Position numbers and translations under genes: made by a program
Part shown: positions 11,009 through 18,419 of the stretch, in pieces
Position numbering within the stretch: the first letter of the stretch is position 1
Layout of the letters: the number at the start of each line of letters is the position of its first letter
Assembly: GCA_040905845.1 (NCBI GenBank)
Contig: JBBDQV010000140.1
Span: 1 to 26,199 of the forward strand
Source of the DNA: VGDP01 sp040905845
GTDB taxonomy: Bacteria; Pseudomonadota; Alphaproteobacteria; SP197
DNA length: 26,199 bases
Direction of reading: 5' to 3'
The notes under the pieces: generated by a model
What the model was told of the DNA's origin: nothing
Databases searched by the model: none
What the model saw: the letters and a program-made list of their open reading frames with translations, nothing else

Positions 11009-11314
11009 TCAGATCGGCATCCGGATGATGTCGTTGTAGGCCTGGATGACCCGGTCGCGCACCGCAATCACCGCCTGCAGCGCGACCTCCGCGTCGGTCA
11101 CCGCGGTGACCACCTCGTTGAGGTCGGCCTGGTTGGCGACGGCCTGCAACGACACGGCCTCGCCCTTGGCGACGGTGCCGATCGCGTTCTCGAGCGCGCC
11201 GGAGACCATGGCGGCGAATTCGCCGCCACTCTTGCCGGGCGCGCCCCCCGCCTGCTCCAGGGATTTCGCGGCCTGGGTGTAGGCGGCGACGGCGCCGTTG
11301 ATCTTGCTGAGCAT
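11009..11314 (-). CDS. fliE: Flagellar hook-basal body protein FliE
   Basis: The 101-residue FliE links the MS ring to the proximal rod. The C-terminal half carries the family signature LNEVVTAVTDAEVALQAVIAVRDRVIQAYNDIIRMPI. The N-terminus is variable, as usual. It lies 57 bases downstream of flgC and 31 bases upstream of fliQ in the same operon. Confidence 0.95.
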   Translation of the reverse strand: MLSKINGAVAAYTQAAKSLEQAGGAPGKSGGEFAAMVSGALENAIGTVAKGEAVSLQAVANQADLNEVVTAVTDAEVALQAVIAVRDRVIQAYNDIIRMPI

Positions 11315-11371
11315 GTCGTCCTCCTCGGATCGGGTGATCCCGGAGGCCTACCTGGCACCGGGCGGCTGGCC

Positions 11372-11782
11372 TCAGCCGCGCAGCAGGTCGATGGTGCGCT
11401 GGACCATCGTCTTGGTGACTTCGATGACGGCGAGGTTCGCCTCGTAGCTCCTGAGCGCCTGGCGCATGTCGGTCATCTCCACCATGGGGTTGACGTTGGG
11501 CAGCAACACGTAGCCGTCGGAATCCGCGCTCGGATGGCCGGGATCGAAGCGGCGCTCGAACTGCCCCTTGTCGAAGGTTTCGCCGGCGATACGCACGAGC
11601 TCGACGCCGGTCGCGCGATCGAGCTCGTTGGCGAACAGGACGGTCTTGCGCCGATAGGGATCGGCGCCGGGCAGCGCCGAGGTCGAATCCGCGTTGGCGA
11701 TGTTCTCCGCGATCACGCGCATGCGCTCGCCCTGGGCGCGCAAGCCCGCGGCCGCGATCAGGTTCGTTTTTGTCAGGTCCAT
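11372..11782 (-). CDS. flgC: Flagellar proximal rod protein FlgC
   Basis: The 136-residue rod protein has the N-terminal rod/hook motif (LRAQGERMRVIAENIANADS) and the conserved DGYVLLPNVNPMVEMTDMRQALRSYEANLAVIEVTK C-terminal helix. The length is standard. It starts six bases after the flgB stop, so the genes are tightly coupled. Confidence 0.97.
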   Translation of the reverse strand: MDLTKTNLIAAAGLRAQGERMRVIAENIANADSTSALPGADPYRRKTVLFANELDRATGVELVRIAGETFDKGQFERRFDPGHPSADSDGYVLLPNVNPMVEMTDMRQALRSYEANLAVIEVTKTMVQRTIDLLRG

Positions 11783-11788
11783 GGCCGA

Positions 11789-12199
11789 TTACCCGTTGGC
11801 GCCGCGACCGAGCGCGAGCTTCACCATGTCGACGTGCTTCTTGTAGAGATTGACGGCGAGCTGATACGCCGACGCGGTTTCCGACAGCTTCAACAGCTCG
11901 CGCTCGACCTCGACCCCGTTGCCGACCGTGTTGACCTCGGCATCCGTCACCGTGGTCGTCGCGAAGGCGCTCGTCCGCTGGCCCGGCGGGACAATATGGC
12001 GGGCGCTCGTGGTCCACAACGCGAGCTTGCCCGACAGCCCGGCCACCAGGTCGGCGAACGTCGGGGCCGCGAGATCGAGCGGCAAGTAATCTGGCGTGTC
12101 CGAGTTGGCGATGTTGCGCGCCAGGACTTCGTTGCGCTCAGCCAACCATTCGAAGCGGCCGTTGAGCGCGGCGAACAATGGCAGACTGGAAAGGTTCAT
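11789..12199 (-). CDS. flgB: Flagellar proximal rod protein FlgB
   Basis: The 136-residue rod protein has the N-terminal signature NEVLARNIANSDTPDYLPLDL and a C-terminal helix (GVEVERELLKLSETASAYQLAVNLYKKHVDMVKLALGRG). It is the first gene of the flgB-flgC-fliE-fliQ-fliR-flhB operon. It is divergent from csrA across 134 bases that contain a one-mismatch CtrA box. Confidence 0.96.
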   Translation of the reverse strand: MNLSSLPLFAALNGRFEWLAERNEVLARNIANSDTPDYLPLDLAAPTFADLVAGLSGKLALWTTSARHIVPPGQRTSAFATTTVTDAEVNTVGNGVEVERELLKLSETASAYQLAVNLYKKHVDMVKLALGRGANG

Positions 12200-12247
12200 G
12201 CGCCTCGATCGAGGGGCCGCGGGATGCGCGACTCTCCGACAGTGCCC

Positions 12248-12262
12248 TGAACATTCCGTTAA
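12248..12262 (-). promoter_or_regulatory. Candidate CtrA box upstream of flgB (one mismatch)
   Basis: The plus strand reads TGAA-CATTCCG-TTAA, one base away from TTAA-N7-TTAA. It is 49 bases upstream of flgB and 71 bases upstream of csrA in the divergent intergenic region, so it could serve either. Direct regulation of flagellar operons by CtrA is known in Caulobacter. Confidence 0.5.
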
Positions 12263-12333
12263 GGCGCGTCGGATGACGCATGGCGCGTCTTGCGATAAGC
12301 TCGGCGAGGAGTCGGAAGCGGGGGGGCGCGCCG

Positions 12334-12573
12334 ATGCTTTACCTGACGCGCAAGGTCGGCGAAGCCGTCATCATCAACAACGACATCGAAGTGACGGTCG
12401 TCGAGGTTCGCGGCAAATCGATCAAGCTGGGCTTCACCTTTCCGCCCGAGGCCTCGGTCCTGCGCAAGGAACTCCACGAGCGCATCAAGGCCGAGAACAT
12501 CGCGGCGGCGACGGGCGATGCCGGCTTGATCGTCGAAACGGTGTCCGGCGACCTGGGTCCGCGGCGCGACTGA
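12334..12573 (+). CDS. csrA: Carbon storage regulator CsrA, RNA-binding translational regulator
   Basis: The 79-residue CsrA binds GGA motifs in mRNA leaders and in many bacteria controls flagellin or other flagellar messages. The start MLYLTRKVGEAVIINNDIEV is the standard N-terminus. Residues R6 and R44, which contact RNA in characterised CsrA, are both present at exactly these positions. A G-rich stretch (GGGGGG) lies eight bases upstream and serves as the ribosome binding site. Divergent from flgB. The open frame extends upstream by 18 codons but that part is not family-like. No fliW is in the window. Confidence 0.95.
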   Translation: MLYLTRKVGEAVIINNDIEVTVVEVRGKSIKLGFTFPPEASVLRKELHERIKAENIAAATGDAGLIVETVSGDLGPRRD

Positions 12574-12623
12574 GCGAGAGCAATATCCGATCGGATGGAA
12601 TCGACGGGCCGTCAAAGTCCGGG

Positions 12624-12732
12624 TTGTCATTCCCGGGCGTCGCGAGAGCGGCGAACCGGGAATCTAGGGCCACGGCACGGGTGGTTGCCCTGGATACCCG
12701 GCTCCGGCCTGCGGCCGGCCCGGGTATGACAA
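12624..12732. repeat. Intergenic palindromic repeat (two hairpins within imperfect terminal inverted repeats)
   Basis: The outer arms TTGTCATTCCCGGGC (12624-12638) and GCCCGGGTATGACAA (12718-12732) are complementary except for one position. Inside, ATTCCCGG (12629-12636) pairs with CCGGGAAT ending at 12663, and ATACCCGG (12694-12701) pairs with CCGGGTAT ending at 12727, giving two hairpins in tandem. The sequence between them (ccacggcacgggtggttgccctgg) is typical of dispersed extragenic repeats of alphaproteobacteria. It lies after csrA and may also end csrA transcription. Confidence 0.7.
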
Positions 12733-12770
12733 GTTCCGTAGGTCGATCCGAACGGAACACGCTCCAGCGT

Positions 12771-12787
12771 TTCATGGTCCGTTAACC
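12771..12787 (+). promoter_or_regulatory. Candidate CtrA box upstream of the fliO-fliP operon (one mismatch)
   Basis: The sequence TTCA-TGGTCCG-TTAACC differs from TTAA-N7-TTAA at one base and includes the TTAACC half site often seen in CtrA targets. It is 65 bases upstream of the GTG at 12853. Confidence 0.5.
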
Positions 12788-12793
12788 CTGAAG

Positions 12794-12807
12794 CGGCAGA
12801 ATCTGCC
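12794..12807. promoter_or_regulatory. CGGCAG-N2-TCTGCC palindrome, possible FlbD-like site
   Basis: The perfect inverted repeat GGCAGA/TCTGCC (12795-12800 and 12802-12807) lies seven bases after the CtrA-like half site and 45 bases before the GTG at 12853. The same 14-base pattern is found at 23108-23121 upstream of flgF. The shared position next to a TTAAC element suggests a common flagellar regulator. The name FlbD is inference. Confidence 0.45.
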
Positions 12808-12810
12808 CCG

Positions 12811-12835
12811 CGCGGACGCCGCTTGGCCGTCCGCG
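12811..12835. promoter_or_regulatory. Leader hairpin just before the ribosome binding site
   Basis: CGCGGACG (12811-12818) pairs with CGTCCGCG (12828-12835) around a nine-base loop. The right arm runs straight into GGGGAGGA, the ribosome binding site of the gene at 12853. It could be a leader structure that affects translation or a weak terminator; the sequence does not decide. Confidence 0.4.
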
Positions 12836-12852
12836 GGGGAGGATCACACTCG

Positions 12853-13071
12853 GTGCGACCCGCAACTGCGTCCCCCGCCTTCGTCGCGCGGCTGCGCGCG
12901 GACGGCGAGCGGCACGCCGTCGAAGCCCCGCTGGCCGTTTCGGACGAGCTCGCCGATGACCTCGCATCGTCCGGGCTCGGCCACGTCGTGAGCGAGCCGG
13001 TGCTGCGCGTCATCGCGGCCCTGGTCAGCACGCTGATCGACGCCGACGGCCGGTCCGAGGAGCCGCGATGA
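12853..13071 (+). CDS. Small protein of unknown function, first gene of the fliO-fliP operon
   Basis: The 72-residue protein starts with GTG 12853, preceded by GGGGAGGA nine bases upstream; a longer version from TTG 12823 has no such site. The sequence is mostly helical (PAFVARLRADGERHAVEAPLAVSDELADDLASSG, then EPVLRVIAALVSTLIDADG). There is no signal peptide and no clear membrane helix. Its stop overlaps the next start as ATGA, so the two genes are translated together. The operon context suggests a flagellar assembly or regulatory role. It does not look like FlgM to me. I do not recognise it. Confidence 0.6.
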   Translation: MRPATASPAFVARLRADGERHAVEAPLAVSDELADDLASSGLGHVVSEPVLRVIAALVSTLIDADGRSEEPR

Positions 13072-13388
13072 CGACGCCCGTCGCGAGCTCGAATTTGACG
13101 GCCGCGAGCGACCTGGTCGCCGCCATGCGCCGCGAGCTTGGGCGCGACGCCGACGCGGATCTGTCGCCCCTGCTCGGCGTCGTCGAGGCCGCGTGCCAAT
13201 CGATCGGGGCGTTGCCCCGCGACGAGGCCCGCGCGCTGCTGCCCCGCGTGGTCGCCCTGCTCGACGAGGTCGAGGCCCTCGAGCGCGAACTCGACGCGGT
13301 TCGCGACAAGACGAAACGACAGTTGAGCGGCCTGGCCCAACATCGCCAGGCGGACTCGGCCTATCGCGGCGGCCCGCGCCGACGCTAG
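13068..13388 (+). CDS. Helical protein, possible FlgN-like flagellar chaperone
   Basis: The 106-residue protein is almost entirely alpha-helical, with a leucine/glutamate-rich coiled-coil stretch (LLPRVVALLDEVEALERELDAVRDKTKRQLSGLAQHRQADSAYRGG). Small coiled-coil proteins with a tail of the 'AY-R/G' kind in alphaproteobacterial flagellar operons are often FlgN-like export chaperones for hook-filament junction proteins. That is why I suggest this role, but the similarity is weak. It overlaps the previous gene by four bases (ATGA) and ends ten bases before fliO. Confidence 0.55.
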   Translation: MTTPVASSNLTAASDLVAAMRRELGRDADADLSPLLGVVEAACQSIGALPRDEARALLPRVVALLDEVEALERELDAVRDKTKRQLSGLAQHRQADSAYRGGPRRR

Positions 13389-13398
13389 GGGCTCGATC

Positions 13399-13425
13399 GT
13401 GGACACCGTGGACACCGTGGACATC
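13399..13425 (+). repeat. Three-copy nine-base tandem repeat at the fliO start
   Basis: GTGGACACC, GTGGACACC and GTGGACATC follow each other at 13399-13425. They encode MDT-VDT-VDI and place three possible GTG start codons in frame. A gain or loss of one unit would keep the frame. Confidence 0.7.
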
Positions 13426-13728
13426 CTGCGCTTCGTCGCCGCCCTAGGCGTCGTCCTCGGCTTGATCGCGCTGGCCGCGTTCGCGGCGCGGCGGTTCGGA
13501 GTCGGCGGCGTGCCCCAGGGCCGCGGCGGCAAGCCGCGGCGGCTGGCCGTGACCGAGGCGCTCGCGCTCGACGCCAAGCGCCGCCTGGTCCTGGTCCGTC
13601 ACGACGGCCGCGAGCATCTGTTGCTGCTCGGGCCCGCCGGCGACCTGGTGGTGGCGCGCCGGCTCGAGGCCGCCGGGCCCGGCTCACTCGAGGGCGCGCC
13701 GGGCCGGCTTGAGCCGAAGCTGCCGTGA
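13399..13728 (+). CDS. fliO: Flagellar export apparatus protein FliO
   Basis: The 109-residue protein has one membrane helix (about residues 10-28, LRFVAALGVVLGLIALAAFAARRFG) and a small cytoplasmic domain with RRLAVTEALALDAKRRLVLVRHDGREHLLLLG. That is the FliO pattern, the scaffold that helps assemble FliP. The start is uncertain: GTG codons at 13399, 13408 and 13417 are all in frame because of a nine-base repeat. The stop overlaps the fliP start as GTGA. Confidence 0.88.
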   Translation: MDTVDTVDILRFVAALGVVLGLIALAAFAARRFGVGGVPQGRGGKPRRLAVTEALALDAKRRLVLVRHDGREHLLLLGPAGDLVVARRLEAAGPGSLEGAPGRLEPKLP

Positions 13729-14447
13729 TCGCGCGGGCGCTCCTCCTCGCGGCCCTGGTCGCGCTGCCGGTGACGGCTCGGGCGCAGAGCCTCAACCTCG
13801 ATCTGGGCGCGGGCTCCGCGACCACGACCATCTTCCAGATGATCGCCCTGCTGACGGTGCTGAGCCTCGCGCCGTCGATCCTGGTGGTCGTGACCTCGTT
13901 CACGCGCATCGTCGTCGTGCTGTCGTTCCTGCGCAGCGCGATGGGCCTGCAGCAGACGCCGCCCAACACGGTGCTCGTCAGCCTCGCGCTGTTCCTGACC
14001 GCGTTCATCATGGCGCCGACGCTGACGACGGCCTACGACGACGGCATTCGCCCGCTGCTCGACGAGGAGATCGACGAGACCGAGGCGTTCAGCCGCACCA
14101 CGGCGCCGCTCCGCACATTCATGCTCGGCCAGGTGCGCGACAAGGACCTCGCCTTCTTCATCGACCTGTCGGGCGAAGCCCGAGTCGCGACGCCCGAGGA
14201 AACGCCGCTGCGCTCGTTGATCCCCGCTTTCATGATCAGCGAGCTGCGCCGCGCCTTCGAGATCGGTTTCCTGATCTTCGTTCCGTTCGTGGTCATCGAC
14301 ATGGTGGTCGCCTCGATCCTCATGTCGATGGGCATGATGATGCTGCCCCCGGTGATGATCTCGCTGCCGTTCAAGCTCGTCTTCTTCGTCCTGGTCGACG
14401 GCTGGCACCTGGTCGCCGGCAGCTTGGTGCAAAGCTTCGCGACCTGA
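13725..14447 (+). CDS. fliP: Flagellar type III export gate protein FliP
   Basis: The 240-residue protein forms the pentameric core of the export gate. A signal peptide covers residues 1 to about 20 (ALLLAALVALPVTARAQ), as usual for FliP. Family motifs include VVVTSFTRIVVVLSFLRSAMGLQQTPPNTVLVSLALFLT, the FMLGQVRDKDLAFF stretch, IPAFMISELRRAFEIGFLIFVPFVVIDMVVASILMSMGMMMLPPVMISLPFKL and a C-terminal WHLVAGSL. It starts at GTG 13725, overlapping fliO. FliP is here apart from fliQ/fliR, which are in the divergent operon. Confidence 0.97.
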   Translation: MIARALLLAALVALPVTARAQSLNLDLGAGSATTTIFQMIALLTVLSLAPSILVVVTSFTRIVVVLSFLRSAMGLQQTPPNTVLVSLALFLTAFIMAPTLTTAYDDGIRPLLDEEIDETEAFSRTTAPLRTFMLGQVRDKDLAFFIDLSGEARVATPEETPLRSLIPAFMISELRRAFEIGFLIFVPFVVIDMVVASILMSMGMMMLPPVMISLPFKLVFFVLVDGWHLVAGSLVQSFAT

Positions 14448-14448
14448 C

Positions 14449-14467
14449 GCCCGGCGCCGCGCCGGGC
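14449..14467. terminator. GC-rich hairpin between convergent fliP and the AMIN/helical-repeat gene
   Basis: GCCCGGCG (14449-14456) pairs with CGCCGGGC (14460-14467) around a three-base loop, two bases after the fliP stop. There is no T-tract, so it is only a candidate bidirectional terminator. Confidence 0.45.
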
Positions 14468-14486
14468 CCGCGATGGTTCGGGTGAC

Positions 14487-17400
14487 TCAGTTGACGTCGG
14501 TGGGGGCCGCCGGGCCCGCGGCCGCGGTCGCCTTGAACGACGCCATGAACGCCTCGAAGTCGGAGATGTCGGCGATGGCCGCCGGCAGCGCGTGCCAATC
14601 GCCGGACGCCGGGCCTTCCGGCGCAGTCACCAGCGCGAACATGTCGCGCCGGGGGTCGTCCTCGAACAGCCGGGCGAAGCGTCGTCCGGTGGCCGCCGCG
14701 GCGGCCAGGTCGCCCGCCGTCGCGTAGCCCACCGCGAGACGCAGCGCGAGCGCCCCGCGATCGCCCCACGGGCCGTCCACGACGGACGAGCGCGACAGCA
14801 GGGACTCGATGTGCGATGTCGCGCCGGCCCAGTCGCCGTCGCGCCAGGCCATGTCGGCCCTGAGCCAGACCGCGTCAATGCCCAGGTCGCCGGCGAGCGC
14901 CAGCCGGGCCTCCTCGATCCGCCCGAGGGCGGCGAACGCGCGCGCCTGGGCCATGCGCCTGCGGTGAAGCAGCGCGGCCGGCGTCGGCTCCTCGCCGAGG
15001 GCCGCGAGCGCATCGAGCGCCGCCTCCGGGTCCCCCGCCGCGAGGCGCAGCTCGGCGACGCGCAGGCCGACGCGCGCGCGCGCCTCGCCGCTCAAGCGAC
15101 CGGCGAGCTGCTGCTCCAGCAGATCGCCCGCCTGGGCCACCAGGTCGACCTCGGCCAGGCGCTCCGCCAGGGACTCGATCAGGGCGTCGCCCTCGGCGCC
15201 GACGGGGGTGAGCTCCTGAAACTCCTGGAACACCGCGAGCGAGCCCAAGGGCGAGAGAAACTGGCTCGCGGTCCCGATCATGATGTCCTTGAACAGCTGG
15301 GCCATGCGGCGCGCCGTGTCCTGGGTGTCGGGCGCCTCCGGGACGTAGGTGATCAGAGTCCGCATGGCGACGAGCGCGTCGCGATGCTGCTGGTTGACCA
15401 GATAGAGATCGATCAGACGCCGCAGGCGGCGCCACTCCCTGTCACCGCCGCGCCAGGCGAACGAGAGCTGCTCGAGCGCTTCGATCGCGTCGGGCGTCGA
15501 AATGGCGTTGCCGCGCACCAGCGCCTCGACCGCGGCGAATCGTGCCTCCGCCGCGACCAGCCGGTCATCGCTCGTGGCGAGCGAGCGCCAGATCTGGACC
15601 GCCTTGTCGGTTTCGTGCAGCGCGTCGCGAATGTAGCCGGCGACCAGTACCGCGCGATCGCGCAACTGACCGGTCGGCTTCTTGCCCACGGCGATCGCCA
15701 GCACGGCCTGGGCCACCGCCGGCTCGCCGCCCAGGGCGAGCCCCCGGGCCATCTCGAGGCCGAGCCAGGTGCGCAGGCGCTCGGGCAGGTCGACCCAGTC
15801 GACCGGCATCTTCGAGTAATTGGCCGCGACGGCGGCGTAACGACCTCTCATTCCGTCGAGAACGGCGCGCCAGCCGTCGACCCAGCCGCCGCCAAGCAGC
15901 GGATCGTCGAGCAGCGCGGCCGCCTCGCGTACCCGGCCAAGCCGTAGCAGGATCACGCCCGCGAGTGCCTGAACGTCGGGCCGCGCGGCGGTCTGTGGCG
16001 ACTCGATCGAGACCCGCCTGATCTGACCCCACGCCTCGACGACGAAGCCGCTGGCGAACAGCGCGCGCGCGACATTCAGCCGCTCGATCGCCCGATGCGC
16101 CGGGTCGCCGTCGAGCGCCAGGCGGTTGGCGGCCTCGGTCAGTGCTTCGGGGCTCGACACCGCGCCGCGTAGGTCGAGGAGGCCGTCCGCCGCGATCGTG
16201 CCGGCGGCTGCTTCGAGCACGAGCGCGACCGTGTCGGCGCCCACCTCGACGGTCACGCCCCTGGCCAGGCCCGCGACGCCGATGCCCTGGCTGGTCGGGA
16301 CCAGGCGATAGCCGAGGGTGGCGATGTCGGCGACGACGCCGGCACCGGGCGCCGGCAAGGGAACCAGGGTGATCGAGTCGCCCTCGGTCGGCGCCACGGT
16401 GACCGGGGCGCCACCACCAGCCACTCGGATGACGACCTTCAGGTCCTCGCCCGTCTCGGGCATAAGGGGACGCGCCGGGGGACGAGCGTCGCTCGCGAGC
16501 CGCACTTCCCATATCGCGCCCTCGCGCGTGACCTCGGCACCATAACCTTCCGGCACCGTGCAGCCGAGCACCGTGCCCGACGAAGCGTCGAGCCGGGCCA
16601 GGTCGGCGCAGGCGCCGCCGCTGGACGCGCCCGACAGGAGCGCGTCGAAACGGCCGTCGAACGCCACGACGAACGTGGTGCCGCGCACGAGGGCGGCCAT
16701 CGCGATCGGGCGGTTGACGACGAAGCGAAGGCGCACCGCACCGTCCGATGAGCGAATGACGCGCGCGAGCATCGGCCACAGGGCGCCGTCGATCCGCGCG
16801 GGCGGCACGGGGCGACGCATGGCGACGAGCTGCGACGAGGCGACGCCGAGCGGGCGACCCGGCCGAACGGCCGAGAGCAAGACGGGCGGCACGACGGTGA
16901 TGGGCGACGCGACGGCGGGATCACGCGGAGTTGGGTCCTCGATGCTCGGCGCCGTCGCGACCGAGGCGGGCTCGGGCTTTGGCGCCGGCAGAGGCGGCGC
17001 GGGGGACGCGCGCGGGGCCTCGGACGCGGCCGCCGGTGCGCCGCGTACGATGTCGACAACGACGCGGTGGCCGACCGTCGTCACCTCGGCCGAAGCACCC
17101 TTGACGGTATCGATTCGGACGCGCCCGTCGGCCTCGGGAACGACGCGGCTGACCAGGGTGACGACGCCGGACTCGAGCCCGGCCAAGTCGAAGCGCGCGG
17201 CACGGTCGAAGCTGAGGCGCAGGCCTCCGGCGTCGCGCTCCAAGTCGTAGCCGACGCTGGCGGGCCAATCGAACACGATGCGCAGCCGGCCGTCCTCCTC
17301 GTTGGCGCGCACGGCGACGACCGGCGTTTCGGCGGCGTTCGCATCGCGGGCGCCGGCGGCGAAATCGAGCACGACCCTGGTGCCGGCCTCGAACGACGTG

Positions 17401-17714
17401 ACGCCGACGCCGGCGGCGAGCGTGGCGAGGACGCTGCGCCCATCGGGACCCAGGGCAAAACGGCTGACCAAGGGGCCGAGGACGCGCCGCGCGGGCCAGA
17501 GATCGACGTCGAGGGCCGCGTCGAACGCGAGGCGCATCGCGTCGCCATCGCGCTCGAGGTAATGGCCCACGGCGTGCGGCCAATCGAACACGATCCGGAC
17601 GTAGCCGTCGTGGCGCCCCGTCCGCACGCGGACCGCCTCCGCGGCCCACGACCATGCCGCGGGCAGCAGGATCAGCGCGACCGCCACGGCCACTGCTCGT
17701 ATCGATGTCTTCAT
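14487..17714 (-). CDS. Large exported protein with AMIN-like repeats and a helical-repeat (TPR-like) C-terminal half
   Basis: The 1075-residue protein has a signal peptide (residues 1-25, cleavage near SWAAEA), so it acts outside the cytoplasm. Two similar beta-rich modules follow, with VRIVFDWP (39-46) and LRIVFDWP (144-151) exactly 105 residues apart. A third, more divergent module spans about 312-405. They resemble AMIN domains, which bind peptidoglycan or guide envelope proteins. A proline/alanine-rich linker spans 223-270. From about 525 to 1000 there are repeated helix pairs (e.g. 578-604, 652-676, 880-905) of TPR or Sel1 type. It is the last gene of the minus-strand fliL operon, 30 bases after the MotB-like gene, with GGGGAG before the start. 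Role unknown; a stator- or envelope-associated function is inferred from context. Confidence 0.8.
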   Translation of the reverse strand: MKTSIRAVAVAVALILLPAAWSWAAEAVRVRTGRHDGYVRIVFDWPHAVGHYLERDGDAMRLAFDAALDVDLWPARRVLGPLVSRFALGPDGRSVLATLAAGVGVTSFEAGTRVVLDFAAGARDANAAETPVVAVRANEEDGRLRIVFDWPASVGYDLERDAGGLRLSFDRAARFDLAGLESGVVTLVSRVVPEADGRVRIDTVKGASAEVTTVGHRVVVDIVRGAPAAASEAPRASPAPPLPAPKPEPASVATAPSIEDPTPRDPAVASPITVVPPVLLSAVRPGRPLGVASSQLVAMRRPVPPARIDGALWPMLARVIRSSDGAVRLRFVVNRPIAMAALVRGTTFVVAFDGRFDALLSGASSGGACADLARLDASSGTVLGCTVPEGYGAEVTREGAIWEVRLASDARPPARPLMPETGEDLKVVIRVAGGGAPVTVAPTEGDSITLVPLPAPGAGVVADIATLGYRLVPTSQGIGVAGLARGVTVEVGADTVALVLEAAAGTIAADGLLDLRGAVSSPEALTEAANRLALDGDPAHRAIERLNVARALFASGFVVEAWGQIRRVSIESPQTAARPDVQALAGVILLRLGRVREAAALLDDPLLGGGWVDGWRAVLDGMRGRYAAVAANYSKMPVDWVDLPERLRTWLGLEMARGLALGGEPAVAQAVLAIAVGKKPTGQLRDRAVLVAGYIRDALHETDKAVQIWRSLATSDDRLVAAEARFAAVEALVRGNAISTPDAIEALEQLSFAWRGGDREWRRLRRLIDLYLVNQQHRDALVAMRTLITYVPEAPDTQDTARRMAQLFKDIMIGTASQFLSPLGSLAVFQEFQELTPVGAEGDALIESLAERLAEVDLVAQAGDLLEQQLAGRLSGEARARVGLRVAELRLAAGDPEAALDALAALGEEPTPAALLHRRRMAQARAFAALGRIEEARLALAGDLGIDAVWLRADMAWRDGDWAGATSHIESLLSRSSVVDGPWGDRGALALRLAVGYATAGDLAAAAATGRRFARLFEDDPRRDMFALVTAPEGPASGDWHALPAAIADISDFEAFMASFKATAAAGPAAPTDVN

Positions 17715-17744
17715 GGTGCTCCCCTCGCCTCCTCGGCCCCTCGC

Positions 17745-18419
17745 CTAGCGGGTCGCCTCCCCCGTATCGCGGACCCTGATCTCGATCGCATCCAGCCGAT
17801 CCGCGTCAGCGGCTGCTAGGGTGCCGAGGATCGCCAGCGGACGGCCGTAGCCCCCGGCCCGCAGGGACTCCGCGACGGCCTCGGACGCGGCGAGGCCCGC
17901 CGCGAGCGCGCTCGGGGCGTCGGCGGCATCGCGCGGCGCGACGATCGCGACGATGTCGATTCGATTGTCGACGAAGCGAAACGCCTGGCCCATCGTCGCG
18001 AGCGCGGCACGTGCTTCGCCCTGGACCCAGCTGCCGCCCGATCCGGCGGGTGACGAAGGCAGGGTTATGGTCAAGCCCCGGCGCTCCTCGCGCAGCACGG
18101 CACCCAGAGGCGCCAGGACCGGCATGACCGTTTCTTCCGCCAAGGCCACGAGGTAGCCAGTGTCGAGCGCGAACAGCTCGTCGTGAAGCGGCACGTTCGC
18201 GTCGGCCGTGGGCCCGGTCCTGGTCGCGTCGGGGCTCGGCACGAGCTGGCGCGACACGGCCCGCGAGAACTCGAGCCACGCGGCCGGCCGCGGCGTCGCC
18301 ATCGACAACTGCACGACGAAGAACGCGAGGATGAGGAACCCCAGGTCGGTCAGGGTGATCGCCCATCCGGGCGGTCCGCTGGGCGCCCTCGAAGCCCGCC
18401 GATCGTGGCGCGCCGTCAT
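17745..18419 (-). CDS. MotB-like stator protein with the conserved aspartate
   Basis: The 224-residue protein has a short basic N-terminus followed by one membrane helix WAITLTDLGFLILAFFVVQLSM (19-40). D25 in TDL is at the place of the proton-channel aspartate of MotB (D32 in E. coli), eight residues before FF. The periplasmic part resembles an OmpA/MotB-type domain only weakly; the conserved D and R residues that contact peptidoglycan are not obvious. The start overlaps the previous MotB-like gene by four bases (ATGA). There is no motA nearby. It may form a stator with a MotA encoded elsewhere, or a MotB-related envelope complex. Confidence 0.7.
   Translation of the reverse strand: MTARHDRRASRAPSGPPGWAITLTDLGFLILAFFVVQLSMATPRPAAWLEFSRAVSRQLVPSPDATRTGPTADANVPLHDELFALDTGYLVALAEETVMPVLAPLGAVLREERRGLTITLPSSPAGSGGSWVQGEARAALATMGQAFRFVDNRIDIVAIVAPRDAADAPSALAAGLAASEAVAESLRAGGYGRPLAILGTLAAADADRLDAIEIRVRDTGEATR

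Noticed and set aside
10286..12250. Long plus-strand frame opposite flgB-flgC-fliE-fliQ-fliR
   Set aside because: Five conserved flagellar genes with coupled starts occupy the minus strand; the plus-strand product is of low complexity.
12272..12287. Possible sigma-54 promoter toward csrA (TGGCGC...TTGC)
   Set aside because: The spacing is two bases too short between the GG and GC elements.
12808..12828. Possible sigma-54 promoter before the 72-residue gene (CGG-N10-GGC)
   Set aside because: GG and GC are ten bases apart, but the flanking consensus bases do not match, and the stretch is explained by a hairpin.
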